DNA from: Fagopyrum homotropicum
Lineage: Eukaryota; Streptophyta; Magnoliopsida; Caryophyllales; Polygonaceae
Reading direction: 5' to 3'
Assembly: GCA_033239125.1 (NCBI GenBank)
Contig: BSWB01000001.1
Location: forward strand, 41,699,501-41,763,500
DNA length: 64,000 nt
The position numbers and the translations under genes are program-made. Each line of letters opens with the position of its first letter. Positions within the stretch are counted from its first letter, which is position 1. The notes below the pieces were generated by a model. It did no database searches. It was not told the DNA's origin and worked only from the letters and a program-made list of their open reading frames with translations. Shown here one piece after another: positions 22,098 through 33,068 of the stretch.

Positions 22098-24886
22098 ATG
22101 GGTTGTTTTTCATGCTTGGTTCCCCGGAAGAAGGTTTTCATGGTCGAGGAGACTGATCGGACTCGATCTGCTTCTCGCTCTAAAGGTTTCCTCTCCTTTT
22201 GTGACACTGTGATATTTCTAGTTCAAGTTTTGCTCGGAAGCTCTTACTAGTATACATAATTATCTGATCTTAATTGCTTTGTCAAATTTTATGCAGCAAC
22301 TAACAGGGGAAAGCTGAAGGTTATTATTGATGGTAATTGTTCAGCTTCTCTCGATTGATAATAACTTGTTTGTAATTATTTATTTATCGTGGGTTTCTTT
22401 TTGCAGAACATGAGGTTGGATATGGAAGCTCAAGTGACCAGATTACTGGTGCAAAGGCTATCCCAGGAAAGAGCCCTGCAAAGAGTTTCACTTACCGTGA
22501 ACTCTGTATTGCAACTGGAATGTTCAATTCTGCCAATAAGATTGGAGAAGGTGGTTTTGGCAAGGTCTACAAAGGACGACTCGAATCGGGGGAGGTGATA
22601 TGTTTTATCCGAATATGGTCACTTTGCACTTTGAACTTCATTACCATTATTTTGAGTGTTTGTAGAAAATCGTTTGATTGAAAAATGCTGTTTGATGTAG
22701 TTAAAATGTCATTTAATCCTTGTATCAAAGCTCTTTGATGAAAGATAGGTAATGTAATGTATTCCATCCAGGTTTATATTAATTGAATTTGATCGACTTT
22801 GTTTATTTACCCTTTTCTAATCAAGGGATGTAGGTGGTCAAAAATATTTGATCTTACATGTTATAGCTTTGCTGCACCCTTTTGCAAAAAAATTTGTTGT
22901 AGTTTTTTGTTAAATATTTCTGCATTTTGTGACAGATTGTTGCTATCAAACAACTAAATCACGATGGACTACAGGGGAGTCAGGAATTTATAATTGAGGT
23001 TCTGTTGTTGAGCCTTCTACATCATGCTAACCTTATGAGCTTGATTGGCTATTGCACCGATGGAGATGAAAAGTTATTGGTTTATCAATATATGCCGAAA
23101 GGAAGCTTGGAAGACCACTTGTTTGGTGAGTGATTAATGCTATTATATATGAAGATTGCTGTATGAACATGGGAGAAAAGGTATCTATAAATGGTGACCT
23201 TACACAAGTAACCTAAGTGGAAAGCAAAAATCTGTAGACTTGCATGTTCTTAGATTTTTTTGCTTGATGTGATTGAAAATTTGAGCTGAACTTACCAAGT
23301 TTTTCAATGTTAAAATGTAGAATGTTTGTGGAGAAATTTCTATGATCATGACAGTTTCCAACATGATATGCTTACTTATGTGTCAGTCTTATCCTTATAT
23401 GGACGATAATGAGCTAGTGGGTGGTTGTTTTTTTTTGTTTTTATGATCTATGATTTTCTCAAACTTAAATCGAACAAATTTTTAACATTAGGAGCCTGTT
23501 GTTTCTAAAGAAAATGAATGAGATCTAAATTACTTTTAAGTTCATATTTATTCCATAGTTGAGTACCATGTTAGTGGTCAGGCCTACAAGGATGATAGAA
23601 TGTTTTCATCATTAGCTTTAGTGTGCTTTTTTATAAAAGCATCTTGTTTCACTTTTCAGATTTGGGTCCTGAGCATGTTCCACTGGACTGGAATACCCGA
23701 ATTAAAATTGCCGTTGGTACTGCAAGAGGCCTAGAGTATCTTCATTGCCGAGCAAACCCACCTGTTATCTTCCGAGATTTAAAACCTGCAAACATTTTGT
23801 TGGACAATGATTTTCATGCCAAACTTTCGGACTTTGGGCTTGCTAAGCTGGGACCAGTAGGTGACAAGACTCATGTTTCCACTAGGGTCATGGGAACGTA
23901 TGGCTATTGTGCTCCTGAATATGCAATGAGTGGAAAATTGACCATGAAATCTGATGTCTACAGCTTTGGTGTTGTTTTGCTCGAGTTAATCACTGGACGG
24001 AAGGCCATTGACACTAACAAGAGTAGGACGGAGCAGAATTTAATTACTTGGGTCAGTTTCATACTACAATTCTGAAACTCTTTGAAATTGAAGAAATATT
24101 TGATTCTTTCATTTTCTTACATCAATCAGTAATTGCATGTCAGCACTGCATTCATATACAGTATTTTACACATTAACTTGGAGCTTGAATTTAAGTCTCA
24201 TTCACACTGTTCAAAGGTTATTGCTTGGAAATGATGCCTCTTGTTATCTTTTATTTATTTATTTATTTATATTACTAAGTAAAGTTTCTGAAGTGCCTTG
24301 TGAAAACCTGTTGATGAAATATAGAAGAATTGTGTAAAAATATATAGCAGTAGCTGTACTGTGAAAAATCAAACTTCATCAAATAATTGAGCCAAAAGCA
24401 ATAGCTTTTCTGATGGAGCTTTATTCATTGCATTGTAGATTGTATAGTAAACATATTTTAACAAAGCAGTTATGTAAGTAGTGACGGTAGTTTCAGAAAG
24501 ATCAATAGTTATTATCCCCTTTTGGCTTTGAATGTACTTCACATGAGGTTGTTAAGTCCTTGCATGATCAGATGGTGGTATCTTATTATACTTGAACCAT
24601 TTTATCCCTGCAGTCTCGGCCATTTTTCAAGGACAGACGAAAATTCATCCAGCTGGCAGACCCAGCACTGCAAGGGCAGTTCCCTGTTCGTAGCCTGCAT
24701 CATGCAATCGCCATTGCTGCAATGTGTGTTCAGGAGCAGCCCACTTTTAGACCACTCATAAGCGACGTTCTTGTGGCCCTCGAGTATCTGGCTTCCCAAC
24801 CTTACAAAGGGGCTGCAAATAACTCGCAACATAGCCATAGCTCTCCCGAGCAGTCAACTACAAGGAGGGACAGGGCCGGATACTGA
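22098..24886 (+). CDS. Receptor-like cytoplasmic kinase, RLCK-VII / PBS1-like
   Basis: A serine/threonine kinase acting at the plasma membrane; family members relay signals from receptor kinases, often in immunity. Six exons join in phase: 22098-22185, 22297-22332, 22407-22594, 22936-23125, 23660-24051 and 24614-24886, giving 388 residues. The N-terminus MGCFSC offers Gly2 for myristoylation and Cys3/Cys6 for palmitoylation. The kinase domain has the glycine loop GEGGFGKV (88-95), Lys109 in VAIK, a helix-C Glu near 125, FRDLKPANILLD (catalytic Asp207), DFGLAK (225-230) and APEYAMSG. The catalytic loop reads FRD where this family usually has YRD. No break is seen. Length and N-terminus resemble PBL21/22-type members, but I cannot fix the orthologue. 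A pyrimidine-rich leader (21940-21960) lies upstream. Confidence 0.92.
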
Positions 24887-25400
24887 GGGACACAACAGCA
24901 GATCGGTACAGTAACTTAATACACCTGGCAACAGTGTATTCTCTCAAATGAATTGTGCAGGCATTTGGTTTTGAAGAAAAAGGGATGTATGGGTATAGGT
25001 TTTCTGTATAGTAGGATCATGGTATATACGTCTGTTTGTTGCAGTCGTTGGTATTGTTTATTGGGGAAATGCTTTGCTTCTTGTTGAAGTTTAAGATCTA
25101 AGAGGTTTGTGTTTATAAAATACATTAGGTGGTAGAAAAGATGCGACAGCAACGAAAGAAAAAGAAAGAAGCTCAGTCATCTTGGTTTGGCTTCTAATAT
25201 TTCTTATGCAGTTAATGTGCTGTTAATTTATCATTTCTTATCAGGTTGCGGTTGTTGTTCTATCAAAACTAGCAACGACAAAAAAAAAATAATCTTTTCA
25301 AATTTTGATACACAACAAATAAAATAATCTTTAGGAAATTTGATACACAAGAAATAACATAAAATAATCTTCTAAAATGAATTGGGTAGCTTAATCCTAG
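24887..25400. other. 3' flank of the kinase gene
   Basis: A probable 3' untranslated region follows the stop codon and then AT-rich spacer. No second gene was found. Confidence 0.45.
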
Positions 25401-25404
25401 ACTT

Positions 25405-25790
25405 GTTCAAATCCGGAAAGCCCGGTCCGGCCCGTCTGGAAAAATGGGCGGGTATGAATAGAGGAAGAGGACCGACTAGGCCAAAAAGCTCGGCCCATCG
25501 AGCCGGAAACGGTCATAGGCCCAGCTAAAGAAAAAAAATAAAAATTATATTGTATTTATCATAAATATTAAGTATAAATATAAAAGATTTAGTATAATTA
25601 TAATAAATTTAATATATTTTACATAAATATAATATATATTTTTTAAAAATCATATAAAAAAACATTTTTTAAAATTTTTTTTTTTAAAAATGGATACCCG
25701 CAGGCCCGCCTGCCCGGCCGGGCCGGGTACAACAACCTTTTCAGGCCCGGGTCCGGATAAACGGGCTTCATATTTTATAATGCCCTGCCC
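25405..25790. mobile_element. Possible small non-autonomous transposon
   Basis: GC-rich edges (near 25412-25510 and 25690-25790, both rich in GGCCCGG/CCCGCC and partly inverted relative to each other) enclose an AT-rich core. That layout resembles short hAT-type elements. Exact ends and a target duplication could not be fixed. Confidence 0.3.
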
Positions 25791-25929
25791 GAGAACACTA
25801 AGATGCTTATTATTTTACTTAATGCTTGTACTACCAAGTTCATAAAAGGCCAAATTCTTGGATGGAAAAACCACTAAGATGGACAATGATTACTATGAAA
25901 TTAGAAAACTAACGAGAACAAAAGATTTT

Positions 25930-26250
25930 TACAAATTAAATTTTGATGGATCAAAATTCTTGAAAATTTTTTTCCATTGGCTATGTAATCAGAGACTACA
26001 ATGGTAAATTGTCCACCTTAGAGCAAAAATAAGTATCCACAATTCAATTATTGGGTTGAAGCTTTCACTCTTCTCTAAGTAAGAAATTGAAAATCGAAGA
26101 CGTCAATCTTTATGTCATTCGGGCCTCCAAGGTGTGTAGAGTTGTCATTGGGAGACTAAGATGCTTATTTTTGACTTTATGATGGACCTTCAATGCTTTG
26201 ATGAAGTCCACATCAAACAATGTATACAGAAAATAATTGTATGACTAACT
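25930..26250 (+). pseudogene. Second RNase H-like relic
   Basis: Reads FYKLNFDGSKF and then, after a frame change, SIGYVIRDYNGKLSTLEQK and a stop. A degraded (V)EAFTLL follows. This is the same domain type as at 21090-21545, independently decayed. Confidence 0.5.
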
Positions 26251-26739
26251 GTTTAACCCAATTGAGATACTTGACATCCCACAACAATATTTATGTTGAT
26301 CACCAACTCAATGTTCAATCCGCAAGGGTGTTTTACGATGTCAATAAAGGGTATAACCTTGAATCTACTTTTGTTTCCTAGATCTTTTAAATGTGAGACT
26401 TTTTATCACATGCAAGGAAATTTCTATGCCTCGTCAATACTTAGTTTTTTTTTGAGCAAGTATGTCCTAAACGATCACCAAACAAGGGTATACAAGGTTC
26501 TATAACTCAATTCATCATCTATCACTTGTCGATACTCGGGAACTAAATCAGAAAAAGGTAATGGAAAAGCCGGACAAAGGGGTAAGGAAGTGACTATCTT
26601 TGAAACCTAAAAACTACAAAGAACAAACATTAGTATAAAAGGAATTTACTAATGAAAAGAGACTAGAAAACGTAATCGATTCAATCTCAATTAATTTAAT
26701 CATACTCTAAATCTCGCCATTGGAATGGATACAAAGGTA

Positions 26740-26942
26740 GAGACAATAAGGGTTTTCGAACCCTTTGTTATCTAATAGAATTGAAAAAGAAGAAGGATGC
26801 AATACCGGAGTCAATTAGAGTGATTGAGTCACAGATTGAACTGAGATATATGGAGAGAAGAACACAACTGTTGGATATGGATAAGAGGCGAAAATCACAA
26901 GAACAAAATGCTAAAATAATGTTGGATTTATTAAGATGTTAG
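26740..26942 (+). other. Short open stretch with coiled-coil-like C-terminus
   Basis: The plus strand reads about 60 codons rich in Glu, Arg, Lys and Gln (for example IELRYMERRTQLLDMDKRRK) and ends at TAG 26940-26942. The composition resembles the C-terminal helix of trihelix or transposon-encoded proteins. There is no start or domain, so it is at best a relic. Confidence 0.25.
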
Positions 26943-27510
26943 ATAATTGATCGAGATTGACAACTTATGTACACTATCAATCCATTCCAAGTCAATGTAA
27001 ACAATGACTAATGTCTAAATAGGTTTGAGCGAGGTTATAAATAACTCTATATTAAAAAAAGACAAAAAGAAAATTAAGATAATAAGACATTAAGATCATA
27101 AACTTGAAACTAGACAAGTAATCTAACTAACGAATAAGAATGCACCCGATCTTCAAAGGGGGCGTGTGAATAGGTGATAATGGATGTGTTATGCTCCTTC
27201 ATGGGACTACACTCGGGCTTCCTTTATCATGGTAGTGTATAAGTATGACCTTTTTATTTTTTTTCTAGATTAGGTTAATGAATGGATCATTCAAATTATA
27301 AACAAATAGCGTAAATGAAATGTTAGAAATTTCTAAAAGTGCTTCTTCCAGAAGTTTTCAAAGGGTTCCTTAGCTCATTAGCTTCATCTCCAACTAATTC
27401 CGGTGTCAATAATTATAGTCTGACTAGTATCAAACTCACACTTCTTGCCTTTGATTCTTCTCCGGATCAAGGGAAAACACATATGGATCTATATCAACTA
27501 ATACTTGTTA

Positions 27511-27790
27511 CACTAGTACAAAAAGGTGGGGTAGACCATGATTATATTGGACATGAAAACCCGGTTAATGAAGCGTGGTTAACGAGAGCAAGGTCCGGAC
27601 GTTCGCACCACAGTATTTGTTACCAGGTTATTTTTAATAAGCGGGGTAATCTTCGGACCCCTATTATTATAAACAACCGGGTATTTTTCAGACCCGGTTT
27701 TTTATAATAAACGGGGTATTTTTCGGACCCCGGTTTTATATAATAACCGGGGTATGTTTCGGACCCTGGTTTTTTTATAATAACCATATG
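27511..27790 (+). mobile_element. CACTA transposon end with subterminal repeats
   Basis: CACTAGTACAAAAAGGTGGG at 27511 has the form of CACTA (En/Spm) termini. It is followed (27610-27785) by about four units combining GGGGTATTTTTCGGACCC with an AT-rich spacer, as in the subterminal transposase-binding repeats of that superfamily. TTA precedes the end and could be the 3-bp target duplication. No opposite end or transposase was found in the window, so the copy is probably truncated. Confidence 0.55.
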
Positions 27791-28345
27791 AGAATTTTCT
27801 ACAGGATTTTAAAATTTCAAAATCTACCCCGATTTCTACATAAAAGCGTGGTAATTTTTTAACCATATTTTATTATTTTTAATACAAAAATAGGTAATTT
27901 TGTATTAGCACCTACTTATATGACACAACAATATGTATTGTACGTAACAAAAATTATTTATCAATAAATAAATAATATTAAGCTAAAATGCTTAAGCAAA
28001 ATTATCATGTATTACTTTGTACAAGACGAAAAAAGATTCATATATTAGATAGATAAGAAAGGAAATGTGGAGGGCAACATTAATATGCTTGAGTTTTGAG
28101 TAACTTATGTACATACTAAAAGGTGAAACAGAAGAAATAGATGAAGACGAAGTAAAGGGCTCCCCTCCTAAACCTTGACATGAGTCAAAAATAGAAACTC
28201 TTAGGCAGACTCATGGATGCCTTTAACTGCTTCAACACAAGGACCCACCTTGTCAATATTATCGCAAGTGCGTGTCAGAAATGGAGCCACCCTAGTCAGT
28301 TAGAAATATTATAGATTCCAGCCACAAGGACCAACCTTGCGCTCC
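27791..28345. other. AT-rich spacer left of gypsy element 2
   Basis: No supported gene. The last bases (GCTCCCCTCG) would have continued into 41109 before the gypsy insertion. Confidence 0.4.
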
Positions 28346-28350
28346 CCTCG

Positions 28351-30272
28351 TGTAACACCCAAAATCCGCGGGACTCGGGATGCCACATTGGGCTAGGATC
28401 TCACAATGGATCCTGACCCTAGCTTGACAACACGTTCAATGGACCTTACAAAATGACACTGACAGATACAAAACAAATACATAAAACTGTATAAACTGTA
28501 CAACCAAAAGGTATGCAAGACCATAACCGAGTATAAAGCAACACCCTCACACAAGAGGAATACAAAATATCATCCTCACGCAAAAGGGAAACATAAAACA
28601 ACCCCAAAACCATAACCACCTAATGTACGAGAGCCCTCAGTCTGTCACCCTGCCAGATCACTCAGCAACTCTCCTATCGTGCAAGGCATCTACAACATGG
28701 TATGAAATCATTAGCTAACCATACATATATAAGGTAATGCATAAGCACAATCACAATCATGAAAAATAACCACATAAGCATGTTGTCACACATTTACCTA
28801 TTTTATCATCTGTATATAATAGTCATACACTAAAATCGTATATATATAGATATATGAAAATATGTGACACGATGAGCATATCACCCTCGCCTCTGGGCCT
28901 GCTAGCTAGCTGTAATAGTATCGGTCACACAACCCGTGTACCCTATGGGAGTGGATTGCGCCCTTCCTGTAAAGCCAGTCTGGCCTAACGTCAGAGAACC
29001 TCCCAGACTCCACGGCGGGATGAAAGGGAAAGGTTATCACTGCCACGCATACGAGGCTATAGATAAAACATAGGTCGGTTATACTCGACATCGCATGCTA
29101 TCACAACAAGCATATAATACACACACCACTCATGCAAACACCCAATATAAGGATGATAGCTAAGTAAGTCCTACGGACTTACCTCAACCTCGTACAATCA
29201 CAACCACGATCAACCTCCAATCTTGAGAGGGACACTGCCTAATAACAAGGCATAGAGATATATCAATGTCCTATCAATCAAAGGGGTCACACCTAGACCC
29301 AAGGGATCCATAGGATCATCCTCAACCTAAACCTCACAACCTATTAATCCTCGAAGCCATACAAGGCATAACATGATCATAACATCATCAACACACTCTC
29401 AACTATACCTAGCATGATACTACACACTCACACTAGGAAAGGAAGAGGCAATGCCATCCTTAGGCAAGCCTAGAAGCAAGAGACACCTGCAGAACCAGGA
29501 GCAAAGCCAAGCTGGTGCAGGTGGGCGCAAGGGAGGTTGCAAGGTGGCACAGGGGCGGCGATTGGTCGGCGCTTGGGTGGATCCAAGGTGGCGCAAGGGC
29601 GGCTGGTGTGCAGAATGCACACTTTCAGCTCCTCTTCACTTCTTCACTCGAACCTCTTCACTCTTTCTTCAACCAGCAGCCCCATACATACATATGCATA
29701 CATGTATACATTAAATCAAGCCTATAAAGGCTGCCACAAGATCAATCTTGTGGAACCTAAGCTAGGAATGAAGAAAAGAAGGAAAGAAAGAAGAAAGATA
29801 GGAAGAGATATAGGAAGAACTCACCAAGCTGCAACCCTAACAACAGAGACTCTTCACCACAACCTCAAGACTGGCTAACACAAGCACATCAATGTCCTCA
29901 ATCATCAACCACAATCAAAGCCACACTCGAACTCTCACAAACTCACACAAAGATCAAGGAAGATCAAGAAAGATATCCAAAGAAGGAAGGAGGAGAAGAT
30001 GAACGTGAGGGAGAAGATGAAGCTGGAAGAAGATGAAGCAAACCCTCATTTGTAAGCAAGGGAGGCTTATATAGGAATCCAACCCAAAAGCACGAGTCAA
30101 GAGTCAACAAAGTCGGCTACAACACACCCTAAACCGCAGGGGCGGCTCAAGGAGGCGCAGGTGCGGCCCAGGCAAACCACAGGGGCGGCCTCTGGCTCAC
30201 ACAAGGGCAGTTCAGGCTAATTCTGTACCCTCAACACTCACTCTCAGCTCCTTACATACTAAGGCTCTTACA
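28351..30272 (-). repeat. 3' LTR of gypsy element 2
   Basis: 1922 bp, direct repeat of 39144-41103 and preceded by the CCTCG target duplication. The open frames near 29420-29880 do not look like real genes. Confidence 0.9.
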
Positions 30273-30286
30273 TCGCACCCCCCTAA
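30273..30286 (-). other. Polypurine tract of gypsy element 2
   Basis: On the minus strand TAGGGGGGTGCGA directly precedes the LTR start TGTAAGAGCC, after GGGACGAAACTTG. Confidence 0.75.
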
Positions 30287-30419
30287 AAACAAGTTTCGTC
30301 CCGAAACTTACAAAATCCCAAATCCTCTCGGACCCATATGCCGAGGTATACTCTTTCTATCGGAGGTATCACATCTCCGTTCAAAAGGTCACAACCTATA
30401 TCAATCTATAACCTCAAAA

Positions 30420-30710
30420 CACAAACATGGAGGAATTATCAACTCTAGAAATCAGGGTCATAACGCTACCCAAAGGCGTAGAGGAATCACATCTCTTGCC
30501 ATACTCACATCACAGAGCATAGAGGAAACACATCTCTAGCCAGATCATACGTATACACAACGCATGGAGGAATAATATCTCCAATAAACTATGTACATCA
30601 AAGTAGCGTGGAGGAAAGAACCATCTCCAGCTGAATCCTAATCACACTCAAATAGCATGGAGGAAAGAACCATCTCCAGCCATAACCATAAATCACCCTA
30701 GCACATCAAG
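30420..30710. repeat. Degenerate repeat of roughly 50-60 bp in the 3' untranslated region of element 2
   Basis: Five or six imperfect units, each with a GCATGGAGGAA...ATCTCCAGC pair (for example near 30569, 30608 and 30654). They lie between the pol stop and the polypurine tract. Confidence 0.65.
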
Positions 30711-30809
30711 ATCTAATAAGATCATACATCACATCATAGCTAGCATGAAATAAATACATCAAGGCATGTAAGCACTTAAGCACATAATCACATACTCACC
30801 AAGATAGCA

Positions 30810-31272
30810 CTAAGAGCTACTCGGTGATCCTACAAGTGCATCTATCTCGGCATAAAACTCTAGATAGTTCCTCTGGATACTATTCTTAGTCTCCCATGTT
30901 GCCTCCTCATGTCCTCGTCTCGACCATGTATCCTCAACATGGGAATGTCCTTCGAATGCAGGTGTCTCATGCCTCGTTCTAAGATTGTAATAGGATGCTC
31001 AGCAAATGTGTGGTCAGGCTCAACCACCAAATCATCATAACTCACAATATGTCTCGGATATGGTATGCACTCCTTCAGTTGAGACACATGAAATACAGAG
31101 TGAACACCCTCTAACCTCAGAGGCAATGTTAATCTACAGGCTACCCTCCCAACTCTATCTAGTATCACAAAAGGACCGACATATCGGGGACTCAACTTCC
31201 CCATTATGCCAAAACGTCTGACGCCTCGCATTGGAGATACTCTCAGACAGACATGAGCTCCAACTCTGAACT
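30810..31272 (-). pseudogene. Integrase C-terminus of gypsy element 2
   Basis: The minus strand reads FRVGAHVCLRVSPMRGVRRF, GKLSPRYVGPFVILDRVG and VFHVSQLKECIPYP, the conserved gypsy segment after the integrase core. The chromodomain-like tail (EEATWE, NYLEFYAEID) is in another frame after a shift near 30930 and ends at a TAG at 30810-30812. The upstream end is cut by solo LTR A. Confidence 0.85.
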
Positions 31273-32902
31273 TGTTCGCTCGAAAGTGTGCGTGCAAATA
31301 AGCTTTAAAATTATAAAACTGAAATTAAGCAAAGCAAACCCGCAGTGTATGGATCGGCGTAGTAAAGGAAGAATTACAGAGTATCGAACTCAAGGATTTG
31401 GGGGATCAAATTCAGTTCACAAATCGTCGAGCAATTAAAATATAGAAGTTTTGCAAATATTGGGAAAAACAGCAATCCTAAAGATCCAGGTATCTAACTG
31501 TGGCAATTGATTCAAGAAATTCTAAATATATAAGGACAGAGTCGGGATTGCAAAGGTATATCTAATGTAAGGATTGTGTACGGTGAAGTTCCAAAACCCT
31601 ATATGTCTCACCCAAAGACTCTCTCTATAAAGGTTGTTGAGGCTGCAGTATAGAAAGGATCAAAGGACAAGAATTACTCTCAAATACCCATGCCCAAACC
31701 TAAGGAATCAAAGAGAAGCCAAAACGGTTAAGGTTGTGACACTCGAAACCGAAATAGAGGATGTTGAGTCTCACTACTACCTAGGAAAGGCAAGTCATGG
31801 CTAGGTTAAAGCAAATCTTTAACTTTGGATCAAAAGCAAAAGCAAAGGTCATACGACAGAGGAAACTACGGCTAGATCTTGAAGAACCACGGCCGTGGTT
31901 TTCAAGAACAGACCGTGGAAAAGGCTGTCGACGAGGTTTCTCGCAACTCTCAGGGTCCAATCTGTTTACGATCAATCTATCATCATCTAAGCCACAACTA
32001 TCAACCCTTCACCTTAGAATTGCTAAAAGGTTTTAGCCAATAACCATCATCATTGAATCAATAATCAAGTTTAAAAGAGAAAAAGGTAAAACCCTCGAAA
32101 ATTCAATAACAATCGAATAATCAATCTCAAATCCAACACAACAAATGTATGTGTTTAATGAATGCGGAAAAAGAGAACATAAATCCTCACAACAATCTTA
32201 AGAAACAATGAAGAACGGGATGTCAATCCGTCTCGAAATGTAAACCCTAAGATAATCTCTAAGTATGCAATCTCCAAATCGCGTCCTTCTCGGAATCTTC
32301 CCAAGCAATGATCCAAAATCTCTCTCTTTAGGTGTAAATAGCCGTCAATACAAGCGTCAATTCCAACGTATGCGAACCTCCATTTTCCTCCCTCCTCTAG
32401 CCTTCTTATAGAGAAAAATAGGGTTACGAGAAAGCCCAAGAACTATTGCTGATGTGGCAAATATGACACGTGGCAACGTCATGGAAATCACGGTCTAGTG
32501 TAACATTCCACGGCCGTGGTTTAGGGCGTGAAACTTTCTGTTGCTCTTCGACATCACCTTCCACGAACTCAATGCATAACCACGGTCGTGGTTTAGGTCG
32601 TGGAAACTCAAAAGCCTTTGTGAAAGCCTTTGTTTCGTAAAGTTCTCAAATCATGCTCCTTCCTTAGCTTCTCCAAAGCATCTCCTTGACATCTAGCATT
32701 ATCAAATACTCCTATCCCTTCGCATATGCTCCAATTCAAGCCTTTATTCACCTATAAACATAACAAAGCTTGTGTAGATCTCTATATCGACAAAATAGGT
32801 GAATGTTCTCATAAATGCTTCAAACTTATATCCATGTACACATCTAAGAGGGGAAAACAATCAAAACAAGTGCCTAAAATATAGTCATATTTCATGCTAT
32901 CA
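31273..32902 (-). mobile_element. Solo LTR A (Athila-related family)
   Basis: 1630 bp with TG...CA ends, flanked by GAACT (31268-31272 and 32903-32907). Read on the minus strand it starts TGATAGCATGAAATATG and ends GAGCGAACA, like the LTRs of the Athila-like element at 53998-63721. There is no internal domain. It is a solo LTR left after LTR-LTR recombination, or the insertion of a very reduced element. It carries CCACGGCCGTGG palindromes. Confidence 0.88.
31885..31900. repeat. Perfect 16-bp palindrome in solo LTR A
   Basis: AACCACGGCCGTGGTT, flanked by CTTGAAG on one side and TTCAAG on the other, so the arms extend to about 14 bp. Related copies lie at 32508-32519, 32579-32592, 33678-33689, 34298-34309 and 34409-34420. 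Confidence 0.9.
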
Positions 32903-32907
32903 GAACT

Positions 32908-33063
32908 CTAGAGGCCGACGCCTCCTGTCTGCATATGACTTCTGGCAACTCTGTGCAACCAACATCCTCTCTCTAATCAGCACTACTCGAGCCATATCAT
33001 CTTAAATCTGCTCTGGCGCTATCCCACTAATATTGCTAGGCTCATCTCAGCATAATGGTGTAC
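32908..33063 (-). pseudogene. Stranded integrase segment between two solo LTRs
   Basis: The minus strand reads RMLVAQSCQKSYADRRRRP, the gypsy segment between the integrase core and C-terminal domain, directly continuing 30810-31272. It shows that the two flanking LTR copies are separate insertions into one pol gene. Stops are present. Confidence 0.85.
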
Positions 33064-33068
33064 GGCAT

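Noticed and set aside
27339..27707. Plus-strand open frame of 122 codons
   Set aside because: It runs across the CACTA terminus and its subterminal repeats, with no motif.
29420..29880. Open frames in the left LTR of gypsy element 2
   Set aside because: Diverged in the partner LTR (40341-40867), without domain or conserved frame.
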